Assembly: GCA_003505795.1 (NCBI GenBank)
Contig: DNXT01000399.1
Span: forward strand, 1-10,572
Reading direction: 5' to 3'
Length of the DNA stretch: 10,572 bases
Source of the DNA: Lysobacteraceae bacterium
Lineage (GTDB): Bacteria; Pseudomonadota; Gammaproteobacteria; Xanthomonadales; Xanthomonadaceae
Every line of letters starts with the position of its first letter. Position 1 is the first letter of the stretch. This document shows positions 1 through 5,621 of this stretch, piece by piece. The notes below the pieces were generated by a model, which was given only the letters and a program-made list of their open reading frames with translations, was not told the DNA's origin and searched no databases. A program made the position numbers and the translations under genes.

Positions 1-357
1 CGGGTCCGGCGCCGCCGGGGCGAAGCGCCATGCCGCGACGACCGCGGTGCCGGCGGACGAACCGACCCCCACATGCAGCTTCGAGGTGGCGCGCGGCCTG
101 GACAGGACGATCTCGCAGTCGCCGGCGGCCACGCAGCTGCTGGCCGCCAGTGGGTCCACCGGACGCCAGCCGCCGCTGCCGACCACCCGCAGGAAGTCGC
201 GGTAGGGCATGCCACGGCGCAGGTTCGCCGGCAATACGGGTTCGGCCGAAGACCGGTACGCCTCCGCTTTCACCGGTGCCGGCGGACGCGACGCAGCCGC
301 ACCGGCCGCCAGAGCCAGTCCCAGCGCAACCCAGGTTTCAGACGGAAAACGGCGCAT
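1..357 (-). CDS. Small exported protein of unknown function (3' end beyond the window)
   Basis: The reading frame is open from ATG at 357 down to base 1 with no stop, so at least 119 residues are coded and the C-terminus is missing. An AAGGA Shine-Dalgarno sequence lies five bases before the ATG. The N-terminus is a typical Sec signal: basic start (MRRF), hydrophobic core at about residues 9-19, and a likely signal peptidase site after Ala22. The mature part has a Pro/Ala-rich linker, then a motif around LRRGMPYRDFLRVV followed by GGWRPV and two cysteines in SSCVAAGDC. The cysteines could form a disulfide in the periplasm. Codon third positions are mostly G or C, as in real genes here. I do not recognise the family. 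From memory, small exported xanthomonad proteins with a GMxYxxxR...GW...C...C pattern look similar, but no function can be given. It is divergent from the gene at 501. Confidence 0.6.
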   Translation of the reverse strand, partial: MRRFPSETWVALGLALAAGAAASRPPAPVKAEAYRSSAEPVLPANLRRGMPYRDFLRVVGSGGWRPVDPLAASSCVAAGDCEIVLSRPRATSKLHVGVGSSAGTAVVAAWRFAPAAPDP

Positions 358-439
358 TGCAGTCCTTGCACACGGCGTCGGGAGCCTTCTTGGCCCAGTT
401 CCATTTTGACATGTGGGAGTACCATTGGAGCGCTCCCAT
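338..439 (-). CDS. Possible 33-residue CxxC micro-protein overlapping the start of the exported protein gene
   Basis: An ATG at 439 opens a 33-codon frame ending at TGA 338-340, 20 bases inside the next gene. A second in-frame ATG lies at 412. The C-terminal half is rich in Trp, Lys and Cys (WNWAKKAPDAVCKDCNAPF) and has one CxxC pair, which could bind a metal or be a redox pair. A strong AAAGGAG sits upstream, but only two bases from the first ATG, which is too close to be ideal. The ATG at 412 has no good ribosome site. The overlap would allow translational coupling to the exported protein gene. It may equally be chance, or the tail of a decayed gene. I do not recognise it. Confidence 0.25.
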   Translation of the reverse strand: MGALQWYSHMSKWNWAKKAPDAVCKDCNAPFSV

Positions 440-441
440 TG
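422..441. promoter_or_regulatory. Palindrome in the divergent intergenic region, possible operator
   Basis: A perfect 10-bp palindrome GGAGCGCTCC occupies 427-436. It is bracketed by two direct copies of CCATTG (422-427 and 436-441). It lies between the minus-strand exported-protein gene and the plus-strand gene at 501, where a shared regulator could bind. It overlaps the start of the possible micro-ORF. No regulator family is recognised, and chance is possible in GC-rich DNA. Confidence 0.2.
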
Positions 442-500
442 CTCCTTTGCTGACGGAGAGCAGGCATCATGGACGGGATTTCCCCGATCCAAGGTTGTCC

Positions 501-902
501 ATGAATTCGATCCCCTCCTCCCCCTACGCCGTCGGCCAGGTCTGGCGCTGCAAGGGCCGTACCGCCGACGAGAACCCGTCCCTGCTCATCGACAGAATCG
601 ACGCGCACCCGAAGGGACTCGGCGAGATCCTGCACATCACCGTCCGCGATATCCAGATCAAGCACCGGGGGCTGCCGGGAGGGATAATGACGTCGCTGCC
701 GCACGTCCCGGTGATCGCACAGACCTTCGAACTCAGCGATGCCGAACTGATCGGTACCGAGCAACCCGACCCCACCCACATCAAGGGCTATGCGGAGTGG
801 CGCGAGGCCTTCGATGCCGGCCGCGCCGGCTCGTACGGGATCAAGATCGCATCGATCCTGGATATCGTCGAGCGCCAGCTGAACGGCCTGCCTGTGCGCT
901 GA
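501..902 (+). CDS. Small soluble protein of unknown function (GQVWRCKGR type)
   Basis: This is a 133-residue frame. ATG 501 is chosen because an AAGG lies six bases upstream and the recognisable protein begins here. The frame stays open further upstream, but that part is Arg/Pro-rich and antisense to a better gene. The protein opens with PYAVGQVWRCKGRTADENPSLL and continues with a beta-rich stretch (GLGEILHITVRDIQIKHR), then SLPHVPV, and ends with an acidic/aromatic helix-like segment (KGYAEWREAFDAGRAGSYGI). There is no signal peptide or membrane helix, so it is probably cytoplasmic. From memory it resembles a family of uncharacterised small proteins in Proteobacteria that begin GQVWxYKTRPGEE and have a central HIxxDGxxIKN...HMPF pattern. 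Their function is unknown to me. It stands alone, divergent from the gene at 357 and convergent with the peptidase gene ending at 985, with a terminator between. Confidence 0.75.
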   Translation: MNSIPSSPYAVGQVWRCKGRTADENPSLLIDRIDAHPKGLGEILHITVRDIQIKHRGLPGGIMTSLPHVPVIAQTFELSDAELIGTEQPDPTHIKGYAEWREAFDAGRAGSYGIKIASILDIVERQLNGLPVR

Positions 903-935
903 CCCCCAGCGGTGCGACGGCGGCACATCCGGCAA

Positions 936-966
936 CGAAGACGCCGCGCGATGCGCGGCGTCTTCG
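936..966. terminator. Bidirectional terminator hairpin between convergent genes
   Basis: A perfect 14-bp stem (936-949 with 953-966) closes a GAT triplet; with realistic loop geometry one or two inner pairs open. The arms contain GAAGACGCCGCGC and its complement. It lies 34 bases after the stop of the 501 gene and 19 bases beyond the stop of the peptidase gene on the other strand, so it can serve both. There is no true T-run on either side; the TCTTC of the arm itself is the only pyrimidine tract. Confidence 0.7.
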
Positions 967-984
967 CCTGCAACAGGGCCCGGC

Positions 985-3066
985 CTACTGGCCGATGTGC
1001 TGCTTCAGCCAGCCGTTGACGGTGTCGTGCCAGAGGATGCTGTTCTGCGGCTTGAGCACCCAGTGGTTCTCGTCCGGGAAGTACAGGAACCTGGACTCGA
1101 TGCCCTTGCGCTGCAGCGCGGTGAACGCGGCCAGCCCCTGCTCGACCGGGATGCGGAAATCCTGCTGGCCGTGGATCACCAGCATCGGCACCTTCCACTT
1201 GTCCACGTGCGCGACCGGATTGAACTTCTCGTAGTTCTGCGGGTTCTGCCACGGCGTGCCGCCGTTCTCCCATTCGCTGAACCACAGCTCCTCGGTCGAG
1301 TAACCCATCATGCGGTTGTCGAACACGCCGTCGTGGTCGACCAGGCACTTCCACGGCGAGTCGCCCTTGGCGTCGAACCAGTTGCCTGCGGTCCAGTACA
1401 CCATGTAGCCGCCGTAGCTGGCGCCCAGCGCGCAGGCCTTGTCGCCGTCGAGGAAGCCGTACTGCCGCTGCGCCGCGGCCCAGCCCTTCTGCAGGTCTTC
1501 CAGCGGGCGGTCGCCCCAGTGCTGGCTGATCGCGTCGGTGAAGGCCTGGCCGTAGCCGGTGGAACCGTGGAAGTCGATCATCACCACCGCGTAGCCCTGG
1601 CCGGCGTAGGTCTGCGGGTTCCAGCGGTAGCTCCAGCCGTTGCCGAAGCTGCCCTGCGGGCCGCCGTGGATCAGGAACGCCACCGGGTACTTGCGGCCTT
1701 CCTGGTAGTCGTACGGCTTGACCACGTAGCCGTGCACGGTCTCGTCGTTCCAGCCCTTGAAGCTGAACTGCTCGAAGTCGCCGAACTGCACGTCCGGCAG
1801 CACCTCGCCCGCGCTCGGCGTGATCGCGCGCGGCGACCGGCCATCGGCATCGGCGACGAAGACCTGGTCGCCGCTCCTGAGCGAGTTGCGGGTGAACGCC
1901 AGGGTCGGGCCGGCCAGCACCGGCGAGCCGACGCTGCCCTCGCCCACCAGCTTCTCGACCTTGCCGCTGGCGACGTCGACCTTGAACAGCGGGTGTTCGC
2001 CCATGTCGTCGGCGCTGGTGTAGATCGCCTTGCCGTCGGCGCTGAGCACGATCTCGCCGGCCGAGCGGTCCCAGTCCCCGGCGATCTCGCGCGCCTTGCC
2101 GGTACCGAGGTCCAGCGCCATCAGCGCGAAGCGGTCGGCCTCGAAGCCGGGACGCTTCATCGCCCGGTAGTAGAGCGTCCTGCCGTCGGCGCTGAACACC
2201 GGGCCGGCGTCCCAGGCCGGGTTGGCGGCGGTCAGGTTGACCGGCGCCTTGCGCCCGGCGGCATCGAGCTTGTACAGGTCGAAGTTGGTCGACCACGGCT
2301 CCTCGCGGCCGGCCACGCGGATGCTGGCGACCACCGAGGTCCCGTCCGGCGACCAGGCGTAGTCGTCGTTGCCGCCGAACGGCTTGGACGGGGCGTCGCC
2401 GGCGATGGTGGCGCTGATCGCCGAGGCGCCGACCACGGCCTTGGCGCCCGCGCTGGGCAGCTCGGCCACGAACAGGGTGTTGCGACGGCCGTCGTTCCAG
2501 GTGTCCCAATGGCGCACGAACAGCGAATCGAACACCACGCCGCTGGCCTTGGCCGCCTCCTTCGCCTCGAGCTTCTTCCTGCTGCAGGCCAGGTCCGAGC
2601 CGCAGTCCTGGAACACGCCGGCGCTGAACACGATGCGCGCGCCCGTGGGCGAGAGCCTGTAGCTGTCCACGTCGACCGCGAAGTCGGTCAGCTGCTGCGG
2701 ATTGCCGCCGGACAGCGGCATCGCGTACAGCTGCTGGCTGCCCGACTTGGCGCTGAGGAAATAGACGGTCCGGCCATCGGCGGAGAACTCCGGCGAATTG
2801 ACGTTCCAGCCCTCGGGGGTGAGCTGCCGGGGCGGCGCCAGGTCGCGGGTGCGCAGGTCGCGGATCCACAGGCCGGTGCTGGCCTTGGTGCCGGCCGCGT
2901 CCATCTGCCGCTTGGCGAACACCAGCACGCCGCCGTCCGGGCTGAGCGTGGGCGAGGCCACCCGGTCCAGCGCCACCATGTCGCGCACGTCGAACCCGCG
3001 CGCGTTGGCCGCGACGGGCAGTGCGGCCAGCAGGGCCAGGGGCAGCAGGGCGGTACGAAGCTTCAT
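985..3066 (-). CDS. Exported S9 dipeptidyl peptidase, DPP5-like
   Basis: A 693-residue prolyl-oligopeptidase-family serine peptidase, predicted to release dipeptides from the N-terminus of peptides in the periplasm or outside the cell. Residues 1-22 are a Sec signal ending ANA (cleavage after Ala22). Residues about 25-430 form a WD40-like beta-propeller with repeated SPDG/SADGRT strands, typical of the domain that gates the active site. Residues about 440-693 form the alpha/beta hydrolase: HGGP at 467-470, nucleophile elbow GASYGGYM with Ser550, Asp636 in GQQDFRIP, and His668 in PDENHWVLKPQNS. The DENHW box and the motif spacing are characteristic of the DPP5 branch (S9C) rather than DPP4 or oligopeptidase B. 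ATG 3066 is chosen for the signal peptide and a GGGAG six bases upstream; a longer frame from 3138 adds 24 residues that would spoil the signal. Substrate preference cannot be read from sequence. It lies downstream of the OPT transporter gene on the same strand, but has its own promoter-like sequence and a 227-bp gap with repeats. Confidence 0.92.
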   Translation of the reverse strand: MKLRTALLPLALLAALPVAANARGFDVRDMVALDRVASPTLSPDGGVLVFAKRQMDAAGTKASTGLWIRDLRTRDLAPPRQLTPEGWNVNSPEFSADGRTVYFLSAKSGSQQLYAMPLSGGNPQQLTDFAVDVDSYRLSPTGARIVFSAGVFQDCGSDLACSRKKLEAKEAAKASGVVFDSLFVRHWDTWNDGRRNTLFVAELPSAGAKAVVGASAISATIAGDAPSKPFGGNDDYAWSPDGTSVVASIRVAGREEPWSTNFDLYKLDAAGRKAPVNLTAANPAWDAGPVFSADGRTLYYRAMKRPGFEADRFALMALDLGTGKAREIAGDWDRSAGEIVLSADGKAIYTSADDMGEHPLFKVDVASGKVEKLVGEGSVGSPVLAGPTLAFTRNSLRSGDQVFVADADGRSPRAITPSAGEVLPDVQFGDFEQFSFKGWNDETVHGYVVKPYDYQEGRKYPVAFLIHGGPQGSFGNGWSYRWNPQTYAGQGYAVVMIDFHGSTGYGQAFTDAISQHWGDRPLEDLQKGWAAAQRQYGFLDGDKACALGASYGGYMVYWTAGNWFDAKGDSPWKCLVDHDGVFDNRMMGYSTEELWFSEWENGGTPWQNPQNYEKFNPVAHVDKWKVPMLVIHGQQDFRIPVEQGLAAFTALQRKGIESRFLYFPDENHWVLKPQNSILWHDTVNGWLKQHIGQ

Positions 3067-3094
3067 CGGGAACTCCCGCAACGGCAAAACGCCG

Positions 3095-3124
3095 ATGGTA
3101 GGCGGCCGCCCCGCTCCGGTGCAA
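3095..3124 (-). promoter_or_regulatory. Candidate sigma-70-type promoter for the DPP5-like gene
   Basis: On the minus strand TTGCAC (3124-3119) is followed after 18 bases by TACCAT (3100-3095). Transcription would start near 3088, giving a leader of about 22 nt that contains the GGGAG ribosome site. The boxes match consensus only in part (TTG; TA...AT), so this is a sequence-based guess. Confidence 0.4.
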
Positions 3125-3148
3125 AGGACTGAAGTCATGGGACCGTCC

Positions 3149-3264
3149 GTAGGAGCGACTTCAGCCGCGACGGGGATTTCCCCTTATGAATCCCCGCACA
3201 TGGATGCGCGGGCTTTGCAGAGGGAGCTGCGCACAAGCCCCCTCGCGACTGAAGTCGCTCCTAC
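3149..3264. repeat. Composite palindromic (REP-like) element between the OPT and DPP5-like genes
   Basis: The outer arms are GTAGGAGCGACTTCAGCCGC followed by GA at 3149-3170 and its inverted copy at 3243-3264, differing at one base. This arm is the dispersed palindromic repeat common between genes in xanthomonads and some pseudomonads (established knowledge). Inside lies a second stem, CGGGGATT (3171-3178) with AATCCCCG (3189-3196), and then a full copy of the 47-nt double-hairpin unit described separately. It follows the OPT stop codon by 30 bases. In the OPT transcript it would fold strongly and could stop the polymerase, protect the mRNA 3' end, or separate expression of the two genes. Confidence 0.75.
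3192..3239. repeat. Double-hairpin repeat unit, copy A (diverged)
   Basis: It begins CCCCGCACATGGATGCGCGG and matches 18 of 20 bases of the start of copies B and C (5301-5393). The first hairpin is CCGCACA/TGCGCGG around GGA-type loop bases. One pair is A/C on the plus strand but G/U on the minus strand, so the fold is better kept in a minus-strand transcript. The second hairpin differs in sequence from copy B but is still an inverted repeat (GCAG/CTGC inside GGCTT...AAGCC). It is nested within the palindromic element 3149-3264. Confidence 0.65.
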
Positions 3265-3293
3265 GACAAAGCAACGAGCGCAGAAGGGCGGCC

Positions 3294-5264
3294 CTACACC
3301 GCCCGCTCGCCCCTCTTGCCGACCCGGTACAGCAGCCAGCCGACCAGCGCCAGGATCGCCAGGCCGATCCACTGGTTGAGCTGGAACAGTTCCGGCAACG
3401 CCAGCACGTCGGCGCGCGCCGAGAGCACGATCGGCACCGCGATGGCGATGCCCATCAGCGCCTCGCCGGTGATCAGGCCGGCCGCGAACAGCACGCCCGG
3501 GCGGTGCACGCGGTCGCGCGCGTCCTCGTCGTCGGCCCGCACCTTGTGGAAGCGCTCGACCAGGTGCGACAGCAGGCCGCCGAGGAAGATCGGCACCATC
3601 AGCTCCAGCGGCAGGTAGATGCCGATCGCCGCGGCCAGCACCGGCACGCGGAAACGCTTACCGGCCTTCTTCAGCCATTCGTCGAGGGCAATCACCAGCG
3701 CCCCCACCACCGCGCCGAGCGCGATCATTGTCCACGGCAGCTGCCCGCCGAATAGGCCGCGCGCCACCGACGCCATCAGGTTGGCCTGCGGCGCCGCTAG
3801 TGCGTTCGGATGCTGCGGCGTCGGCGCGCCGATGCCGTAGGCCTGGGCGAGCAGGTTCAGCACCGGCGCCATGATCAGCGCGCACGAGAACGCGCCGATG
3901 CCCAGCATCAGCTGCTGCTTCCACGGCGTGGCGCCGACCAGGTAGCCGGCCTTGAGGTCCTGCAGGTTGTCGCCGCCGACCGCTGCCGCGCAGCACACCA
4001 CCGCGCCGATCATGATCGCCGCGACCGCGCCCAGCGGCGCGCCGAAGGCGCCGACCGGCTGCAGGCCGTCCTTGCCGAGCAGCAGCACCAGCACCGCCGA
4101 GGCGAACAGGATGGTGGAGATGGTGATGCCCGAGACCGGGTTGTTGGACGAGCCGATCAGGCCGGCCAGGTAGCCGGATACCGACACGAACAGGAAGCCG
4201 GCCGCGACCATGATCAGCGTCATCGGGATCGACACGTGCCACTGGCCGACGATCGCCTGGTACAGGCCCAGCAGCGGCAGCGTGAACAGCACCAGCGCCG
4301 CCAGCATCCACTTCATCGGCAGGTCGCGCTCGGTCTCGGCCAGCTCGGTGCCGCCGGTGCTCTTGCGCGCGGCGGCGAAGCCGGACTTTATGCCGTTGAG
4401 CAGCGACTTGCGCAGCGAGAACAGGGTCCAGATCCCGCCGACCAGCATCGCGCCGACGCCGAGGTAGCGGATCTTCGCGCTCCAGATCGCGAACGCCGCG
4501 TCGGACGAGGACGCATCGACGATCTTCGCGGCCAGTTCCGGATCGGTGTGGCCGAAGAACGCCTGGTACAGCGGGATGGCGATGTGCCAGGACAGGATCG
4601 AGCCGGACAGCACCACGATGCCGACGTTGAGGCCGACGATGTAGCCCACGCCCAGCAGCGCCGGCGACAGGTTGGTGCCGAGGAACGCGGTGACCCGGGA
4701 GCTGCCGACGTAGGCCGACTGGGCCCAGGTGTCGGGGATCACGCGCAGGCCGCTGGCGGCGGCCAGCTTGACCAGCGCGCCGATCGCGCCGGACAGCGCC
4801 AGGATCTTCAGGCCCGGGCCGGGGTTCTCGCCGGCCTTGAGCACTTCGGCCGCGGCCTTGCCCTCGGGGAACGGCAGCGGATCCTCGACGATCATCGAGC
4901 GCCGCAGCGGCACCGAGAACAGCACGCCGAGCAGGCCGCCGAGGCCGGCGATGCCGAGCACCCACCAGTACTTGAAGTCCGGCCAGTAGCCCATGATCAC
5001 CAGCGCAGGGATGGTGAAGATCACCCCCGCGGCGATCGACGAGCCGGCCGAGGCGCCGGTCTGGACGATGTTGTTCTCCAGGATCGTGCCGCCGCCGAGC
5101 AGGCGCAGCACGCCCATCGACACCACCGCGGCCGGGATCGCGGTGGCGATGGTCAGGCCGGCGAACAGGCCCAGATAGGCGTTGGCGGCCGACAGCACCA
5201 CGGCCAGGACGACCGCGAGCAGCACGGCGCGGAAGGTGAGCTGGCGCGGCTGGGCGTGGCTCAT
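3294..5264 (-). CDS. OPT-family oligopeptide transporter
   Basis: A 656-residue inner-membrane protein with a dozen or more hydrophobic segments, matching the bacterial branch of the OPT/YSL secondary transporters. These import oligopeptides (or metal chelates in plant relatives), probably with protons. Conserved family blocks seen are ENNIVQTGASAGSS at 63-76, PFPEG at 131-135 followed by KAAAEVLKAG, GLIGSSNNPVSG at 368-379, and QDLKAGYLVGATPWKQQ from about 435. A soluble loop with charged residues lies at about 290-318. Length fits the bacterial family. Start ATG 5264 has AGGGGG five bases upstream, and the protein begins with a short polar stretch before the first helix. It is divergent from the POT transporter gene and on the same strand as the DPP5-like gene, consistent with peptide uptake linked to peptide cleavage. 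The actual substrate is not known. A terminator-like hairpin sits only about 37 bases before the start codon. Copies of the double-hairpin repeat lie on both sides of this gene. Confidence 0.9.
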   Translation of the reverse strand: MSHAQPRQLTFRAVLLAVVLAVVLSAANAYLGLFAGLTIATAIPAAVVSMGVLRLLGGGTILENNIVQTGASAGSSIAAGVIFTIPALVIMGYWPDFKYWWVLGIAGLGGLLGVLFSVPLRRSMIVEDPLPFPEGKAAAEVLKAGENPGPGLKILALSGAIGALVKLAAASGLRVIPDTWAQSAYVGSSRVTAFLGTNLSPALLGVGYIVGLNVGIVVLSGSILSWHIAIPLYQAFFGHTDPELAAKIVDASSSDAAFAIWSAKIRYLGVGAMLVGGIWTLFSLRKSLLNGIKSGFAAARKSTGGTELAETERDLPMKWMLAALVLFTLPLLGLYQAIVGQWHVSIPMTLIMVAAGFLFVSVSGYLAGLIGSSNNPVSGITISTILFASAVLVLLLGKDGLQPVGAFGAPLGAVAAIMIGAVVCCAAAVGGDNLQDLKAGYLVGATPWKQQLMLGIGAFSCALIMAPVLNLLAQAYGIGAPTPQHPNALAAPQANLMASVARGLFGGQLPWTMIALGAVVGALVIALDEWLKKAGKRFRVPVLAAAIGIYLPLELMVPIFLGGLLSHLVERFHKVRADDEDARDRVHRPGVLFAAGLITGEALMGIAIAVPIVLSARADVLALPELFQLNQWIGLAILALVGWLLYRVGKRGERAV

Positions 5265-5292
5265 GGAAACCCCCTGTCAAAGGAAAAACGGC

Positions 5293-5321
5293 AAAAAGGA
5301 CCCCGCACACGGATGTGCGGG
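5293..5321 (-). terminator. Terminator-like hairpin just upstream of the OPT start (possible attenuator)
   Basis: On the minus strand CCCGCACA and TGTGCGGG form a perfect 8-bp stem (5321-5314 with 5309-5302) around a TCCG tetraloop. It is followed after four bases by TTTTT (5297-5293), and a second TTTTT lies a few bases on. This is the most typical intrinsic-terminator shape in the window. It reads toward the OPT gene, whose ATG is at 5264. It could end a short transcript coming from the 5467-5580 region, or attenuate the OPT mRNA. The stem belongs to repeat copy B, so the T-tracts may be the only added part. Confidence 0.5.
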
Positions 5322-5393
5322 CTCTTGTGAAGGACTCACGAGAAGCCCCCGCACACGGATGTGCGGCGCACTTGCGCGGGACTCACAAAAGCC
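5301..5393. repeat. Tandem double-hairpin repeat, copies B (5301-5346) and C (5347-5393)
   Basis: Two head-to-tail units share an identical first 20 bases (CCCCGCACACGGATGTGCGG) and similar second halves ending GGACTCAC...AAGC. Each unit has a first hairpin CCGCACA-CGGA-TGTGCGG and a second one. In copy B the second is CTTGTGA-AGGAC-TCACGAG (seven pairs, one G/T). In copy C it is weaker, with a mismatch within TTGCG...CTCACAA. Copy A at 3192 makes three. The period is 46 nt with no unique spacer, so this is not CRISPR. It looks like a dispersed REP-type element family. No transposase lies nearby. Confidence 0.75.
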
Positions 5394-5466
5394 GCGACAC
5401 GCTATCGCCTGGCACCGGGCAAGTCCAGCCGCGGGAATTCGCCGCGGCCATCGCAAAACCGCGCCT

Positions 5467-5580
5467 GGCGGCCGGAACCGCAGGTGCCGGAGGGGCGCGT
5501 AGCGTCCGCGGTGCTGCTCCCGCCCCATCGGAGGCACGGTCGCCGCACCTCCGACGGGCATCGGCGCGGTTCCGCCGGCC
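5467..5580. other. Large nested inverted-repeat element, candidate structured RNA
   Basis: An outer stem pairs GGAACCGC (5474-5481) with GCGGTTCC (5566-5573). It can extend outward with GGCC (5470-5473) and GGCC (5577-5580) past a 3-nt bulge. It continues directly inward with AGGTGC (5482-5487) and GCACCT (5545-5550). A side hairpin CCGA/TCGG fills 5551-5564, and GGGGCG (5492-5497) can pair with CGCCCC (5521-5526). An alternative 11-bp hairpin, 5524-5534 with 5548-5558, has its only imperfect pair as G/U on the minus strand. On the plus strand the element is followed by TTCTCGATTTTG. It could be a small RNA, the folded leader of the OPT mRNA, or another repeat. GC-rich DNA gives such pairings easily, so support is modest. 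No known riboswitch class was recognised. Confidence 0.3.
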
Positions 5581-5621
5581 TTCTCGATTTTGTTACTCCA
5601 TAACCATCCAACGAAATTGCG

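Larger units (their letters stand above)
5265..5621. other. Gene-free region between the OPT gene and the acetyltransferase remnant
   Basis: No convincing gene is seen in either direction. The frames that cross it are Arg/Pro-rich and follow the repeats. From low to high coordinate it holds the OPT ribosome site, an A/T-rich tract with a terminator-like hairpin (5293-5321), two tandem double-hairpin repeats (5301-5393), a short inverted repeat CCGCGG (5429-5434 and 5442-5447) around GAATTC, and a large nested inverted-repeat element (5467-5580). The OPT promoter must lie here or further up, but no good -35/-10 pair was found. Confidence 0.6.

Noticed and set aside
406..425. TTGACA at 406-411 as a -35 box for the gene at 501
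   Set aside because: TACCAT follows after only 8 bases, and no -10-like hexamer lies at 16-18 bases (AGCGCT is found), so a promoter cannot be supported.
30..500. 157-codon N-terminal extension of the small protein at 501
   Set aside because: Arg/Pro-rich sequence antisense to the signal-peptide gene at 1-357; the conserved-looking part begins at 501 with its own AAGG ribosome site.
997..3132. 711-codon plus-strand open frame antisense to the DPP5-like gene
   Set aside because: Its translation is low-complexity Val/Ala/Arg/His/Gln-rich with no domain, as expected from the reverse complement of a GC-rich gene; the minus frame has a full catalytic triad and signal peptide.
3810..5330. 506-codon plus-strand open frame antisense to the OPT gene
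   Set aside because: Gln/Arg/Asp/His-rich shadow sequence; the opposite strand encodes a clear multi-helix transporter with family motifs.
5301..5393. Tandem repeat considered as a mini-CRISPR
   Set aside because: Two units abut with no unique spacer, the second halves are related to each other, and no cas gene is present.
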